Translations under genes and position numbers: made by a program
Notes under the pieces: model-generated
The model's input: the letters and a program-made list of their open reading frames with translations, nothing else
The model's database searches: none
Told to the model about the DNA's origin: nothing
Shown: piece by piece, positions 1 to 6,376 of the stretch
How the letters are laid out: every line of letters begins with the position of its first letter
Position numbering within the stretch: position 1 is the first letter of the stretch
Assembly (NCBI GenBank): GCA_050012355.1
Contig: JBEKHI010000326.1
Location: 1-9,850 of the forward strand
DNA: 9,850 nucleotides
Direction of reading: 5' to 3'
Source of the DNA: JBEKHI01 sp050012355
Lineage (GTDB): Bacteria; Actinomycetota; Actinomycetes; Streptosporangiales; Streptosporangiaceae

Positions 1-1
1 G

Positions 2-3000
2 CTGAACATCCCGCTCGGTTCCGCGACGCTGACCGGCACGTTGTCCGGCTCGATGCTGACGGTGACCGCGGCCGCACCGACCGCGCTCCCGTCGTCGCTT
101 CCGTCCTGGCTACCGAACCCGTCCTACGTCAGCACTCAGATCTCGATCGACGAATCGACCGACACCCTCACGCTGTCCGCGACCACCGGGACCAGCGGCG
201 GTCAGACGGCGACCCTGACCGTCACCATCGCCAGCGCGTCCACCTCGGACCTGAGCAGCGGCACTGACGTGACGGGCAGCCTTGTCCTCGGCAACGTGCC
301 GTTCGCCGGCGGGTCAACGGCGTCGCTGGACTTCACCCTCGGCTACAGCAGCGGAGCGCTGAGCGCCTCGTTGTCCGGCACCACGACCTCCGCCGCGTTC
401 CCGAACGAGCCCGTCACGATCCCGCCCGGCGCCACGCTGACCCTGGCCACCGGGTCTGGCCTGTCACTGAGCGGCACGGCGGACATCAACTCGGGGTCGG
501 ACTCCGTGCAGGTCACGGTCGACGGCACGCTGTCGAGCCTGACTGACTGGACGCTGACGGTCAGCGACGACACGGGTGCCTCCCAGTGGTCCCCCGCCAC
601 CGGACTATCGGTGACGCCGGACTTCAGCGGCTCGATCACCGACACGGCCGGTGCCATCGGCTTCGACCTGGCGTCGGCTGGATCCGGCCCGGCGGCTACC
701 TGGGTTTCATCCGACACAAACATCAACGTGTCGGTCAACCATCTCGAGGTGTCGAACCAGGCGCCATCGAGCACCGCGGACTGCTCCACGGACGAGGTCA
801 AGGCAGGCGATCTGTGGATCGGGCTGTCGGGCGGCTTCAGCTATGCCCCGGACAACGTGAACCTCCAGGCGACCGGGTGCTTCGACCTCACCGGCGAGTC
901 CGCCGCGATCACCGCTACCGGGGACCTGACCAGCGAGTTCGGCAGCAGCCTGCCCTTCACCGTCACCGACGCGGAAGTGACGGCCAAGATCGGCGGCGAC
1001 GGCACGTACTCGCTGACGGGCTCGGCCAGCCTCACGATCACCCAGGGTGTCAGCGGCGATCCCAGCTTCAACGTGGGGTTGTCGCTCAGCAACACGGGGA
1101 TCATCGCCGGCATCCAGATCGGGGATCTGAGCACCCTCGACAGCCAGTTCTCCGGCAGCGGGGTGCTGTACGTCTCGACATCCGCCGCCGATGGTTTCAA
1201 TCCCGATGCCACCTTCGGGTTCACCGATCAGCCGTCGTCGATCGACCTGAAGGCCGGCCTGGACGTCAGCCTTGCCTTCACGCTGCCGACGACCGTCATC
1301 GACGACTTCCAGCAGATCATCCCCGGTTTCCCTGACCAGGCCTCCGTCCAGTCGATGGCAACCCTGTCGAGTTCTGGGTTCACCGTCGACGTCGGCGTGG
1401 CGCTCGGCACCGGGACCGGTACGGGCGGCGTGCCTGTCGCCAGCGACAGCAACACCGGCACGGCCTTCTACCTGGACCATCTGGACGTCGAGCTCGCGCT
1501 CGGCGACCAGAACCAGGTCACGCTGTCCGGGACCGGGTACCTGGTACTGCCCGCGCTGGCAGCGGGAGGCGATCCGTCTTCGCTGTCCCTGACGGTCGGC
1601 GGGTACTTCAACATCACCAGCCTCACGCTGGGCCTGACCTTCAACGTCGGTAACTGGACCAACGATGCCCTGGGCATCAGCGGCCTGAGTGTGCAGGACT
1701 TCGGCGGCAGCTTCGGCCTGACCCTGGAAAGCGGCGTCCCCACCCCGTCGCTGGGCATCTACGCGGACAACCTCGTACTCCCGGCGTCGTGGTCGCAGGC
1801 CATCGGCGTGGTGCCGGGCACCGAGATCTCGTTCGACGGCAACCTCAGCCTGTCCCAGCCGGTGCTGAGCATCTCGTTCACCGGCCAGAACGGTCAGCCC
1901 GCGCTGACCCCGCTGTCCATTGACCCTCACGCATCGACCACCGAGATCAACTCGTTCACCGTGAACACAGCGGCACTCGCACTCGCGCCGTTCGGCGGCA
2001 CGACCAGCGCCGGGGACACGCTCCAGCCAGGCGTCTCGGTGACCTTCGACGCGAACATCGCCGGCGTGGCCAAGCCCGTGGACGTCGAGGCGAATATAGA
2101 CCTCGCGGCGCCGTCGATCTACGCGCAGGTCTACGTCGGCAACTTCAGCACCGGGCCGGTCCAGGTGACCGGCACGACGTTCTACCTAGCTATTACCCCG
2201 ACCTACTACAGCCTCTACTTCTACGGCGGAATCAGCGACGGCAACTATTCCTTCTCCGCGGGCATCAGCCTCCAGCTCGGCTCCACCGCGGCCGGCGGCG
2301 GCGTCAGCCTCGTGGTCACCGGCGGCCTGCCGTCCTACCTGGAGGGCTATGCCTACCTGAGCGGCTCGGTCAACAGTGACGGGAGCATCAGCGCGTCCGG
2401 CAGTGGCTCGCTCGTCGCGAGCGGGAGCACGCTGGGACCGGTGACCTTCTCCGTGTCCATCCCCGGCGAACTGAGCTGGAGCGATTACTCCAACTCGATC
2501 ACCCAGATCGCCCAGTTCTTCCAGAACGCGGGCACCTCGGCGAGCGATATCGTGAGCATCCTCGAGCAACTCGGCTATAACGACTACGACATACTCAACG
2601 CCCTGGGCTCGATCGGAGACTACAGCTCCGGGTGGCTCGACGACCTGGCATCGGCGTTCGGCTTCAGCACGACGTACTTCGACATCGTGGCGGACGACGG
2701 GCAGGTGCTGGATGTCAGCGGCGGCTCCCAGTCGCCGAGCACGCAGGTCATCACCTATCCCGTGGATGGAGGGTACAACCAGGACTGGGAGTTCGTGCAG
2801 AGCCCGTACTCGGGCTGGTACGACGTCGTCAACCGCGGTAGCGGGCAGTGCCTGACGGTCCAGTACAACACCGCGACTCCTGGCAACTCGCTCATCCAGT
2901 ACCCGTGCAACGACGGCATCAATCAGCTCTGGTACATGGGCGGCAGCATCTCGACGGCGTACACGTACGTCATGTGGGACCCGTTCTACTCCAACGGCAC

Positions 3001-3115
3001 CGAGGAGGTCGCCGACATCCAGAACGCGAACGTGTGGCCCGGCGCGATCATGGATCAGTGGACGTACAACGGCGGCTGGAACCAGGAGTTCACGCTCGCC
3101 AACTCCACCAACTAA
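2..3115 (+). CDS. Large secreted beta-repeat protein with C-terminal ricin-type lectin domain (5' partial)
   Basis: The frame is open from the left edge of the window, and the residues before the first ATG at 41 (LNIPLGSATLTGTLSG) look like the same repeat protein. The gene therefore probably starts upstream, and its signal peptide is not visible. Numbering from the ATG at 41, residues 1 to about 810 are a Ser/Thr/Gly/Asp-rich stretch of alternating hydrophobic residues, poor in Lys and Cys, as in stacked beta strands. I do not recognise the family. Residues about 812-876 look helical, with QIAQFFQNAG and SILEQLGYNDYDIL resembling two turns of a helical repeat. Residues about 878-1022 form a ricin B-type beta-trefoil: QDW at 914-916, QLW at 962-964 and a degraded QEF at 1015-1017 sit about 50 residues apart, one per trefoil repeat, with a Cys pair in the middle repeat. 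The likely role is extracellular sugar binding. No catalytic domain is seen in the visible part. The lectin call is firm; the function of the body is unknown. Confidence 0.88.
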   Translation: MNIPLGSATLTGTLSGSMLTVTAAAPTALPSSLPSWLPNPSYVSTQISIDESTDTLTLSATTGTSGGQTATLTVTIASASTSDLSSGTDVTGSLVLGNVPFAGGSTASLDFTLGYSSGALSASLSGTTTSAAFPNEPVTIPPGATLTLATGSGLSLSGTADINSGSDSVQVTVDGTLSSLTDWTLTVSDDTGASQWSPATGLSVTPDFSGSITDTAGAIGFDLASAGSGPAATWVSSDTNINVSVNHLEVSNQAPSSTADCSTDEVKAGDLWIGLSGGFSYAPDNVNLQATGCFDLTGESAAITATGDLTSEFGSSLPFTVTDAEVTAKIGGDGTYSLTGSASLTITQGVSGDPSFNVGLSLSNTGIIAGIQIGDLSTLDSQFSGSGVLYVSTSAADGFNPDATFGFTDQPSSIDLKAGLDVSLAFTLPTTVIDDFQQIIPGFPDQASVQSMATLSSSGFTVDVGVALGTGTGTGGVPVASDSNTGTAFYLDHLDVELALGDQNQVTLSGTGYLVLPALAAGGDPSSLSLTVGGYFNITSLTLGLTFNVGNWTNDALGISGLSVQDFGGSFGLTLESGVPTPSLGIYADNLVLPASWSQAIGVVPGTEISFDGNLSLSQPVLSISFTGQNGQPALTPLSIDPHASTTEINSFTVNTAALALAPFGGTTSAGDTLQPGVSVTFDANIAGVAKPVDVEANIDLAAPSIYAQVYVGNFSTGPVQVTGTTFYLAITPTYYSLYFYGGISDGNYSFSAGISLQLGSTAAGGGVSLVVTGGLPSYLEGYAYLSGSVNSDGSISASGSGSLVASGSTLGPVTFSVSIPGELSWSDYSNSITQIAQFFQNAGTSASDIVSILEQLGYNDYDILNALGSIGDYSSGWLDDLASAFGFSTTYFDIVADDGQVLDVSGGSQSPSTQVITYPVDGGYNQDWEFVQSPYSGWYDVVNRGSGQCLTVQYNTATPGNSLIQYPCNDGINQLWYMGGSISTAYTYVMWDPFYSNGTEEVADIQNANVWPGAIMDQWTYNGGWNQEFTLANSTN

Positions 3116-3132
3116 GAATCCGCACGATCCCT

Positions 3133-3173
3133 GTCACCCCCGTTCCCTGGCCGGCGCCGCGAACGGGGGTGAC
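3133..3173 (+). terminator. Hairpin terminator after the lectin-domain gene
   Basis: A perfect 13-bp inverted repeat (GTCACCCCCGTTC, 15-nt loop, GAACGGGGGTGAC) lies 17 bp after the stop codon. No T-tract follows, which is common for actinobacterial terminators. It is the natural end of the upstream transcript. Confidence 0.75.
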
Positions 3174-3270
3174 CCTACAGCCTCGCCGCGTCGACTGACG
3201 AGCTGTCCAAGTGCGGCGGGATTTGCTTGACCGGCGAGCTAAATGCGAGGTACGTTCCGAGCGGTAAAGA

Positions 3271-3287
3271 AACTTATCTAATAAGTT
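3271..3287. promoter_or_regulatory. AT-rich 17-bp palindrome, candidate operator or promoter element of the mauE-like operon
   Basis: AACTTAT-CTA-ATAAGTT is a perfect 7-bp inverted repeat with a 3-bp spacer, an AT-rich island in GC-rich DNA. It lies 18 bp before the ATG of the MauE-like gene. The heptamer GTTCCGA occurs at 3254-3260 and again at 3285-3291, overlapping the right arm. Such symmetry suggests a dimeric regulator site over the promoter. No convincing -35/-10 pair could be assigned, and no regulator gene is in the window. Confidence 0.4.
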
Positions 3288-3305
3288 CCGACAGTAGGCG
3301 TAACG

Positions 3306-3827
3306 ATGATTTTCGCCTCCGCTGGCTACCTGGTCCTGATCGTGGTTCTCGCGTTCTCCGGCATCGGCAAGATCCGGCACCTCTCCGTGTTCGGCGGACA
3401 GGTCGCGGACTACCAGCTCATCCCGGAGAAACTGACCCGTCCGGCGGCCACCGCCGTCGCCGTGACGGAGACCGGCTGCGCCGTGCTACTGGCCCTGCCC
3501 TGGACCAGACGGGCCGGGGCGGTACTGGCGGTAGCGCTGTTCGCGCTGTTTCTCACCGCGATGTCGCTGGCCTGGAGCCGCGGGCGGCGGGTGGCCTGCG
3601 GCTGCTTCGGCGGGACCGGAGACCTGGACACGGTGGGACCGCCGACGATTGTGCGGACGGCGCTGCTGTGCGCCATCGCGGTCGGCGCGCTGCTGGCGCC
3701 GCCCGGACCGTCACTCCCCGTTCGGTGTCTCCTCGGGTTTCTCATGCTGGTCCTCGTCTTCCTACTCGCGGAGACAACGCGGCTGCTGACTGGCTGGCGG
3801 CCAGAACCGGCCGGGAGCCGGGGATGA
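3306..3827 (+). CDS. MauE/DoxX-like integral membrane protein
   Basis: This 173-residue polytopic membrane protein has predicted helices at about 3-19, 48-66, 68-90, 115-133 and 139-157. The MauE hallmark is in the loop after the third helix: RVACGCFGG, with Cys98 and Cys100 in a CGCFG motif. The start FASAGYLVLIVVLAFSGIGKI also fits the family, which has a conserved Gly-Lys after the first helix. MauE is needed to mature the disulfide-rich light chain of methylamine dehydrogenase. It is thought to pass electrons across the membrane with its thioredoxin-like partner. Here no dehydrogenase genes are present; the neighbours are a thioredoxin-like protein (4-bp ATGA overlap) and a cysteine-rich exported protein. 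The ATG at 3306 is chosen because it opens directly into the first membrane helix; its ribosome site is weak (AGG at 3296-3298). The family call is strong; the exact redox role is inferred. Confidence 0.87.
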   Translation: MIFASAGYLVLIVVLAFSGIGKIRHLSVFGGQVADYQLIPEKLTRPAATAVAVTETGCAVLLALPWTRRAGAVLAVALFALFLTAMSLAWSRGRRVACGCFGGTGDLDTVGPPTIVRTALLCAIAVGALLAPPGPSLPVRCLLGFLMLVLVFLLAETTRLLTGWRPEPAGSRG

Positions 3828-4351
3828 GCGCGCAGTGGGCGGTTATCGTCGCGCTGTCCGTCATCGTGGCGGTCGACTCGGTGGCCATCATCGCCCTGAC
3901 CAGGCAGATCGGCCTGCTGCATCTGAAGATCGCGTCGTCCGGGACCCAGCCGCGGATCGTGCGCGGCCCGCAGCAAGGTAGCCGGCTCCGGCTGGACATC
4001 CCGTCCGACATCGAGGACCCGGACCTAGTCCTCTTCGGCTTCATCTCCCCGAACTGCGGTGGCTGCGCCGCCATGCTCCCCGCGTTCGCCGACATCGCGA
4101 CCCGGCTGCCGGCCGGGGAACAGGTCGTGCTGGCGAGTGCGGCCGACGAGGCGCGGACCCGTGCGTACCTGACCACCCACGGGATCACGCTCCCGGTGGT
4201 CACCGGCCCGCATCTGCTGCGGGCGAACGAGATTCCGAGTACTCCGTATGCCGTCGCCGCCGACCGGGCGGGAACGGTACTCGCCGCGGGACCTGTCGTG
4301 ACCGCGGCCCAGCTCGGCGATCTGATCAGCCGGGCACGATCGACACGGTAA
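3824..4351 (+). CDS. Membrane-anchored thioredoxin-like protein (TlpA/MauD-like)
   Basis: This 175-residue protein has one N-terminal membrane anchor (about residues 5-26), a short linker, and a thioredoxin-fold domain facing outward (about 55-172). The active site is Cys78-Gly-Gly-Cys81 in FISPNCGGCAAMLP, placed after the strand DLVLFGF as in thioredoxins. The conserved cis-proline is Pro141 in PSTPYAV. Overall this matches the MauD/TlpA type of extracytoplasmic thiol-disulfide protein. The start ATG at 3824 overlaps the stop of the MauE-like gene (ATGA), so translation is probably coupled. The frame stays open upstream to about 3227, but that stretch lies inside the MauE-like gene and is not real coding sequence. 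The likely job is a thiol-disulfide step on the exported product of the next gene, using electrons or oxidising power relayed by the MauE-like partner. The direction (oxidation, reduction or isomerisation) cannot be read from the sequence. Confidence 0.87.
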   Translation: MSAQWAVIVALSVIVAVDSVAIIALTRQIGLLHLKIASSGTQPRIVRGPQQGSRLRLDIPSDIEDPDLVLFGFISPNCGGCAAMLPAFADIATRLPAGEQVVLASAADEARTRAYLTTHGITLPVVTGPHLLRANEIPSTPYAVAADRAGTVLAAGPVVTAAQLGDLISRARSTR

Positions 4352-4362
4352 GGAGGACAAGC

Positions 4363-5661
4363 GTGTCATTCGACAGCATCACCGAAGCGGCCGCCCGGCG
4401 GCTGGCCCGCCCGCACAACCGGCGCAGGTTCCTCGGCTGGCTCGGCGGCACCGCGGCCGCGGTCGGCCTCGGCTCCTTCGCTCTCAGCGAGCAGCAGGCG
4501 CATGCCCAGACAACACTGACCGTCACGTTCGTCAACAACAGCGGCCAGACCATCTGGCCCGGAGCCCTGGGCAACTCAGGCCAGCCGATACTGAACGACG
4601 GCGGCTGGGAGCTCACGGCGGGCGACACCATGTCGATCTCGGTGCCGAACACCTGGTCGGGCCGGTTCTGGGCCCGCACTTACTGCACGTTCGACAGCTC
4701 AGGCGCCGGCTCCTGCGAGACCGGCGACTGCGGCGGCGTGCTGGAGTGCGACGGGGCCGGCGGCGCACCGAACGTGTCACTCGCCGAGTTCACCTTCGGC
4801 GGGGGCACCTCGAACGACGTGTACGACGTCAGCTTCGTCGACGCGTTCAACATTCCCATCACCATAACGCCGGCCGGCGGATCCACCAGTTCCAGCGACG
4901 CCTACCAGTGCACCACGGCTGGCTGCACGGCCAATCTCAACCCGGACTGCCCCAGCGCGCTGCAGGACGTGGATTCTAGCGGGAACATCATCGCCTGCCT
5001 GAGCGCATGCCAGGAATTCGGCGCCGACGAGTACTGCTGCGCTGGCGCCTACGACACCCCGTCGACCTGCATCCCGGCCGACTGGCCGGTCGACTACGCC
5101 GAATACTTCAAGTCGGCCTGCCCGGGCGCCTACAGCTACGCCTACGACGACCCGACCAGCACCTTCACCTGCCTGGGCGCGAGCGGCTACACCATCACGT
5201 TCGGCGACTTCGGCGCGACCAGCAGCGGGTCGGGTGGTGGCGGCGGCGGCACGACCAACGCGACCTCGACGATCGTGGCTTCCGACTACACGGCCGAGAA
5301 CGACACCCAGACCCAGGCGACGAGCGACACCGGCGGCGGCCTGAACGTCTGCTACATCCAGAACGGGTCGTGGCTGCAGTACGACAACATCGACTTCGGC
5401 TCCACCGGGCTGACGCAGTTCTACGGCCGGGTCGCCTCCGGCGCCGCCGCCGGGATCAGCGGCCTAGTGCAGGTGGTGCTCGACGATCTGTCCAACGACC
5501 CCGTCAGCAGCTTCTCCATCGGGAACACCGGCGGCTGGCAGGACTGGGAGACAGTACCGGCCAACATGTCGACGGTAACCGGCACGCACACCGTCTACAT
5601 CGTGTTCGTCTCCGGCCAGAGCGCGGACTTCGTCAACTTCAACTGGTTCACCTTCTCCTGA
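4363..5661 (+). CDS. Tat-exported thaumatin-like protein with C-terminal CBM6 module
   Basis: This is a 432-residue exported protein. The GTG start at 4363 follows a strong AGGAGG at 4351-4356. The leader has a Tat motif (NRRRFLG, residues 19-25), a hydrophobic stretch and an AHA site before residue 49. Residues about 50-283 are a thaumatin/PR-5 domain with WARTYC, ETGDCGG, LAEF and VDAFNIP. It has 14 Cys at 108, 118, 123, 129, 183, 188, 196, 212, 216, 225, 226, 236, 253 and 270. Most spacings match plant thaumatin, including the CC pair. Glu142, Asp155 and Asp160 line up with the acidic cleft of glucan-binding PR-5 proteins. A Gly/Ser linker (about 284-299) leads to a CBM6 (about 300-432; GLNVCYIQNGSWLQY, GGWQDWETV, NFNWFTF). 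CBM6 modules bind beta-glucans, xylan or related polysaccharides. The likely role is extracellular binding, perhaps attack, of beta-1,3-glucan such as fungal wall; activity is not provable from sequence. Confidence 0.9.
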   Translation: MSFDSITEAAARRLARPHNRRRFLGWLGGTAAAVGLGSFALSEQQAHAQTTLTVTFVNNSGQTIWPGALGNSGQPILNDGGWELTAGDTMSISVPNTWSGRFWARTYCTFDSSGAGSCETGDCGGVLECDGAGGAPNVSLAEFTFGGGTSNDVYDVSFVDAFNIPITITPAGGSTSSSDAYQCTTAGCTANLNPDCPSALQDVDSSGNIIACLSACQEFGADEYCCAGAYDTPSTCIPADWPVDYAEYFKSACPGAYSYAYDDPTSTFTCLGASGYTITFGDFGATSSGSGGGGGGTTNATSTIVASDYTAENDTQTQATSDTGGGLNVCYIQNGSWLQYDNIDFGSTGLTQFYGRVASGAAAGISGLVQVVLDDLSNDPVSSFSIGNTGGWQDWETVPANMSTVTGTHTVYIVFVSGQSADFVNFNWFTFS

Positions 5662-5710
5662 CGCCCCTGCCCGCGGGTTGTCGCACCCGGTTCGCCTCGC
5701 TGCCGCACCC

Positions 5711-5778
5711 AGTGATTGTGGTCGGTGCTGCATTACCCACACTCTTGTGCTGGTGGTGCGGCACCGCCCACAATCACT
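5711..5778 (+). terminator. Long hairpin ending the thaumatin operon; copy 1 of a 47-bp intergenic repeat
   Basis: Bases 5711-5737 pair with 5752-5778: 11 bp are perfect (AGTGATTGTGG / CCACAATCACT), then 15 more pair after one mismatch (T5722/C5767). Three T/G positions (5729/5760, 5733/5756, 5734/5755) become G-U pairs only in + strand RNA, which points to a transcript read in the direction of the thaumatin gene. The loop can close further with CAC/GTG around TCTT. No T-tract follows. It begins 49 bp after the stop codon, so termination of the operon is the simplest role. Bases 5719-5765 are repeated in inverted orientation at 9789-9835 (40 of 47 identical). Confidence 0.7.
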
Positions 5779-5812
5779 CGCCCCCGGGCCGCCTGCAGCG
5801 CTCCTCGCGCGA

Positions 5813-5849
5813 CCCCAGCGCCATCGATGGCCCATCGATGGCGCTGGGG
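5813..5849. repeat. 18-bp perfect inverted repeat with 1-bp spacer
   Basis: CCCCAGCGCCATCGATGG at 5813-5830 is mirrored exactly at 5832-5849. The inner part is also a tandem pair of the self-complementary decamer CCATCGATGG (5821-5830 and 5832-5841). It lies between the operon-ending hairpin and the nrd control region. It could be a second terminator hairpin, a cruciform, or a protein-binding site. A smaller stem (CCCA at 5851-5854 with TGGG at 5859-5862) follows directly. The role is unknown. Confidence 0.6.
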
Positions 5850-5862
5850 CCCCAGTAATGGG

Positions 5863-6002
5863 TCATCGACAGTCCCGTAGAAGGTCTTGCGACCCGGTGG
5901 CGTGTCGCTTATGCGAGCTATGAGCCATAGAGCGCGGCGTGGCCCGCAGCGCGCTGGAGCCGTAGCCGCACGTTTTGTCAACGCACCACACGCGACATGC
6001 CG
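5863..6002. other. Part of the 764-bp non-coding region with no assigned feature
   Basis: No convincing gene is seen on either strand here. Small inverted repeats exist (CTATG-AGC-CATAG around 5920; GCGAC/GTCGC around 5890-5910). CACCACA at 5984-5990 is mirrored by TGTGGTG at 6011-6017, the latter inside the first NrdR-like box. The rest of 5662-6425 is covered by the hairpin, palindrome, NrdR boxes, riboswitch and leader entries. Confidence 0.5.
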
Positions 6003-6018
6003 GCACGACATGTGGTGT
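6003..6018. promoter_or_regulatory. Candidate NrdR box 1 of the nrdAB promoter
   Basis: GCACGACATGTGGTGT keeps the most conserved positions of the NrdR box as I recall it (aCaCwAtATaTwGtgt): both C, the central A-AT-T and the G of the right half; 11 of 16 positions agree. Its centre is 31 bp from box 2, about three helical turns, which is the usual spacing of paired NrdR sites. NrdR is the ATP/dATP-sensing repressor of ribonucleotide reductase genes. Confidence 0.6.
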
Positions 6019-6033
6019 TTCGTTTTCTCCTGC

Positions 6034-6049
6034 CTCCCATATATGGTGT
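6034..6049. promoter_or_regulatory. Candidate NrdR box 2, overlapping a possible -10 element
   Basis: CTCCCATATATGGTGT contains the palindrome CCATATATGG and shares the right half T-n-TGGTGT with box 1; 11 of 16 positions agree with the recalled consensus. TATATG at 6040-6045 is the best -10 candidate for the nrd transcript; no clear -35 was found. A start just after about 6050 would place the whole riboswitch in the leader RNA. Repressor bound here would block that promoter. Confidence 0.6.
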
Positions 6050-6052
6050 CTC

Positions 6053-6278
6053 CTGTAGCTGGTTCCGCGGGCTCGCCAGGCTCGTGGAGGTAAGAGGGAA
6101 CCCGGTGTGAATCCGGGACTGCCCCGCAGCGGTAAGCGGGAACGACAGCCGTCCCCGGCGCGTGCAACGGAGCGCGTGACGGGACAAGCACTGGGCCGGA
6201 TCGGCCTGGGAAGCGACGGCCAGTAGGAGGCGCCCACTAGGTGGCGCTGTGCCCGCGAGTCCGAAGACCTGCCAGTCA
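6053..6278 (+). promoter_or_regulatory. Cobalamin (adenosylcobalamin) riboswitch in the nrdAB leader
   Basis: The aptamer core is recognisable in order. GGTTCC at 6061 is followed by GAGGTAAGAGGGAACCCGG with the P5 hairpin CCCGG/CCGGG (6101-6105/6113-6117) around TGTGAAT, then CTGCCCCGC and GCGGTAAGCGGG. Next come GCACTGGGCC and CTGGGAAG, and finally the B12 box AGTCCGAAGACCTGCC at 6258-6273. CTGG at 6059-6062 can pair with CCAG at 6272-6275 to close P1. The aptamer senses B12 and normally turns the downstream gene off. Control of class Ia nrdAB by such a switch is known in Streptomyces, where a B12-dependent class II reductase is the alternative enzyme. Confidence 0.93.
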
Positions 6279-6376
6279 CGCCGCGCGCCATCGGGTGCGC
6301 GGCGGCTCCGGCCGCGCGGGACGGCTGACGGGCTCGAGTGACTCGCCGCATCACGGCGGGCCGCTTCTTGCTCGCG
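6279..6376 (+). promoter_or_regulatory. Candidate expression platform of the cobalamin riboswitch
   Basis: Directly after the aptamer an 11-bp stem (6279-6289/6294-6304, ATCG loop, one G-T) can form. It competes with GCGGC/GCCGC at 6302-6306/6311-6315 for shared bases. Further on, 6342-6348 pairs with 6354-6360 (CATCA loop), followed by CCGCTTCTTGCT, a weak terminator-like arrangement. CTCGCG at 6371-6376 can pair with CGCGAG at 6411-6416, covering the start of the nrdA ribosome site. Whether control is by termination or by hiding the ribosome site cannot be decided by eye. Confidence 0.4.

Noticed and set aside
707..1930. 407-residue open frame on the - strand opposite the large lectin-domain gene
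   Set aside because: It is Arg/Gly/Asp/Ala-rich with no domain signal, and lies wholly antisense to a coherent protein; typical GC-rich shadow frame.
3227..3823. Upstream extension of the thioredoxin-like frame to 3227
   Set aside because: This part overlaps the MauE-like gene, is Arg-rich without hydrophobic helices, and the ATG at 3824 opens directly into a membrane anchor.
3306..4351. Possible methylamine utilisation cluster
   Set aside because: Only MauE- and MauD-like genes are present; no dehydrogenase subunit, amicyanin or MauG is in the window, and the third gene is thaumatin-like.
5711..5849. Possible CRISPR repeats or insertion-sequence ends
   Set aside because: There are no regularly spaced direct repeats and no transposase; the structures are hairpins and a palindrome.
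5007..5858. + strand frame running out of the thaumatin gene into the intergenic hairpins
   Set aside because: It is an Arg-rich alternative frame of the thaumatin-CBM6 gene and crosses the terminator hairpin.
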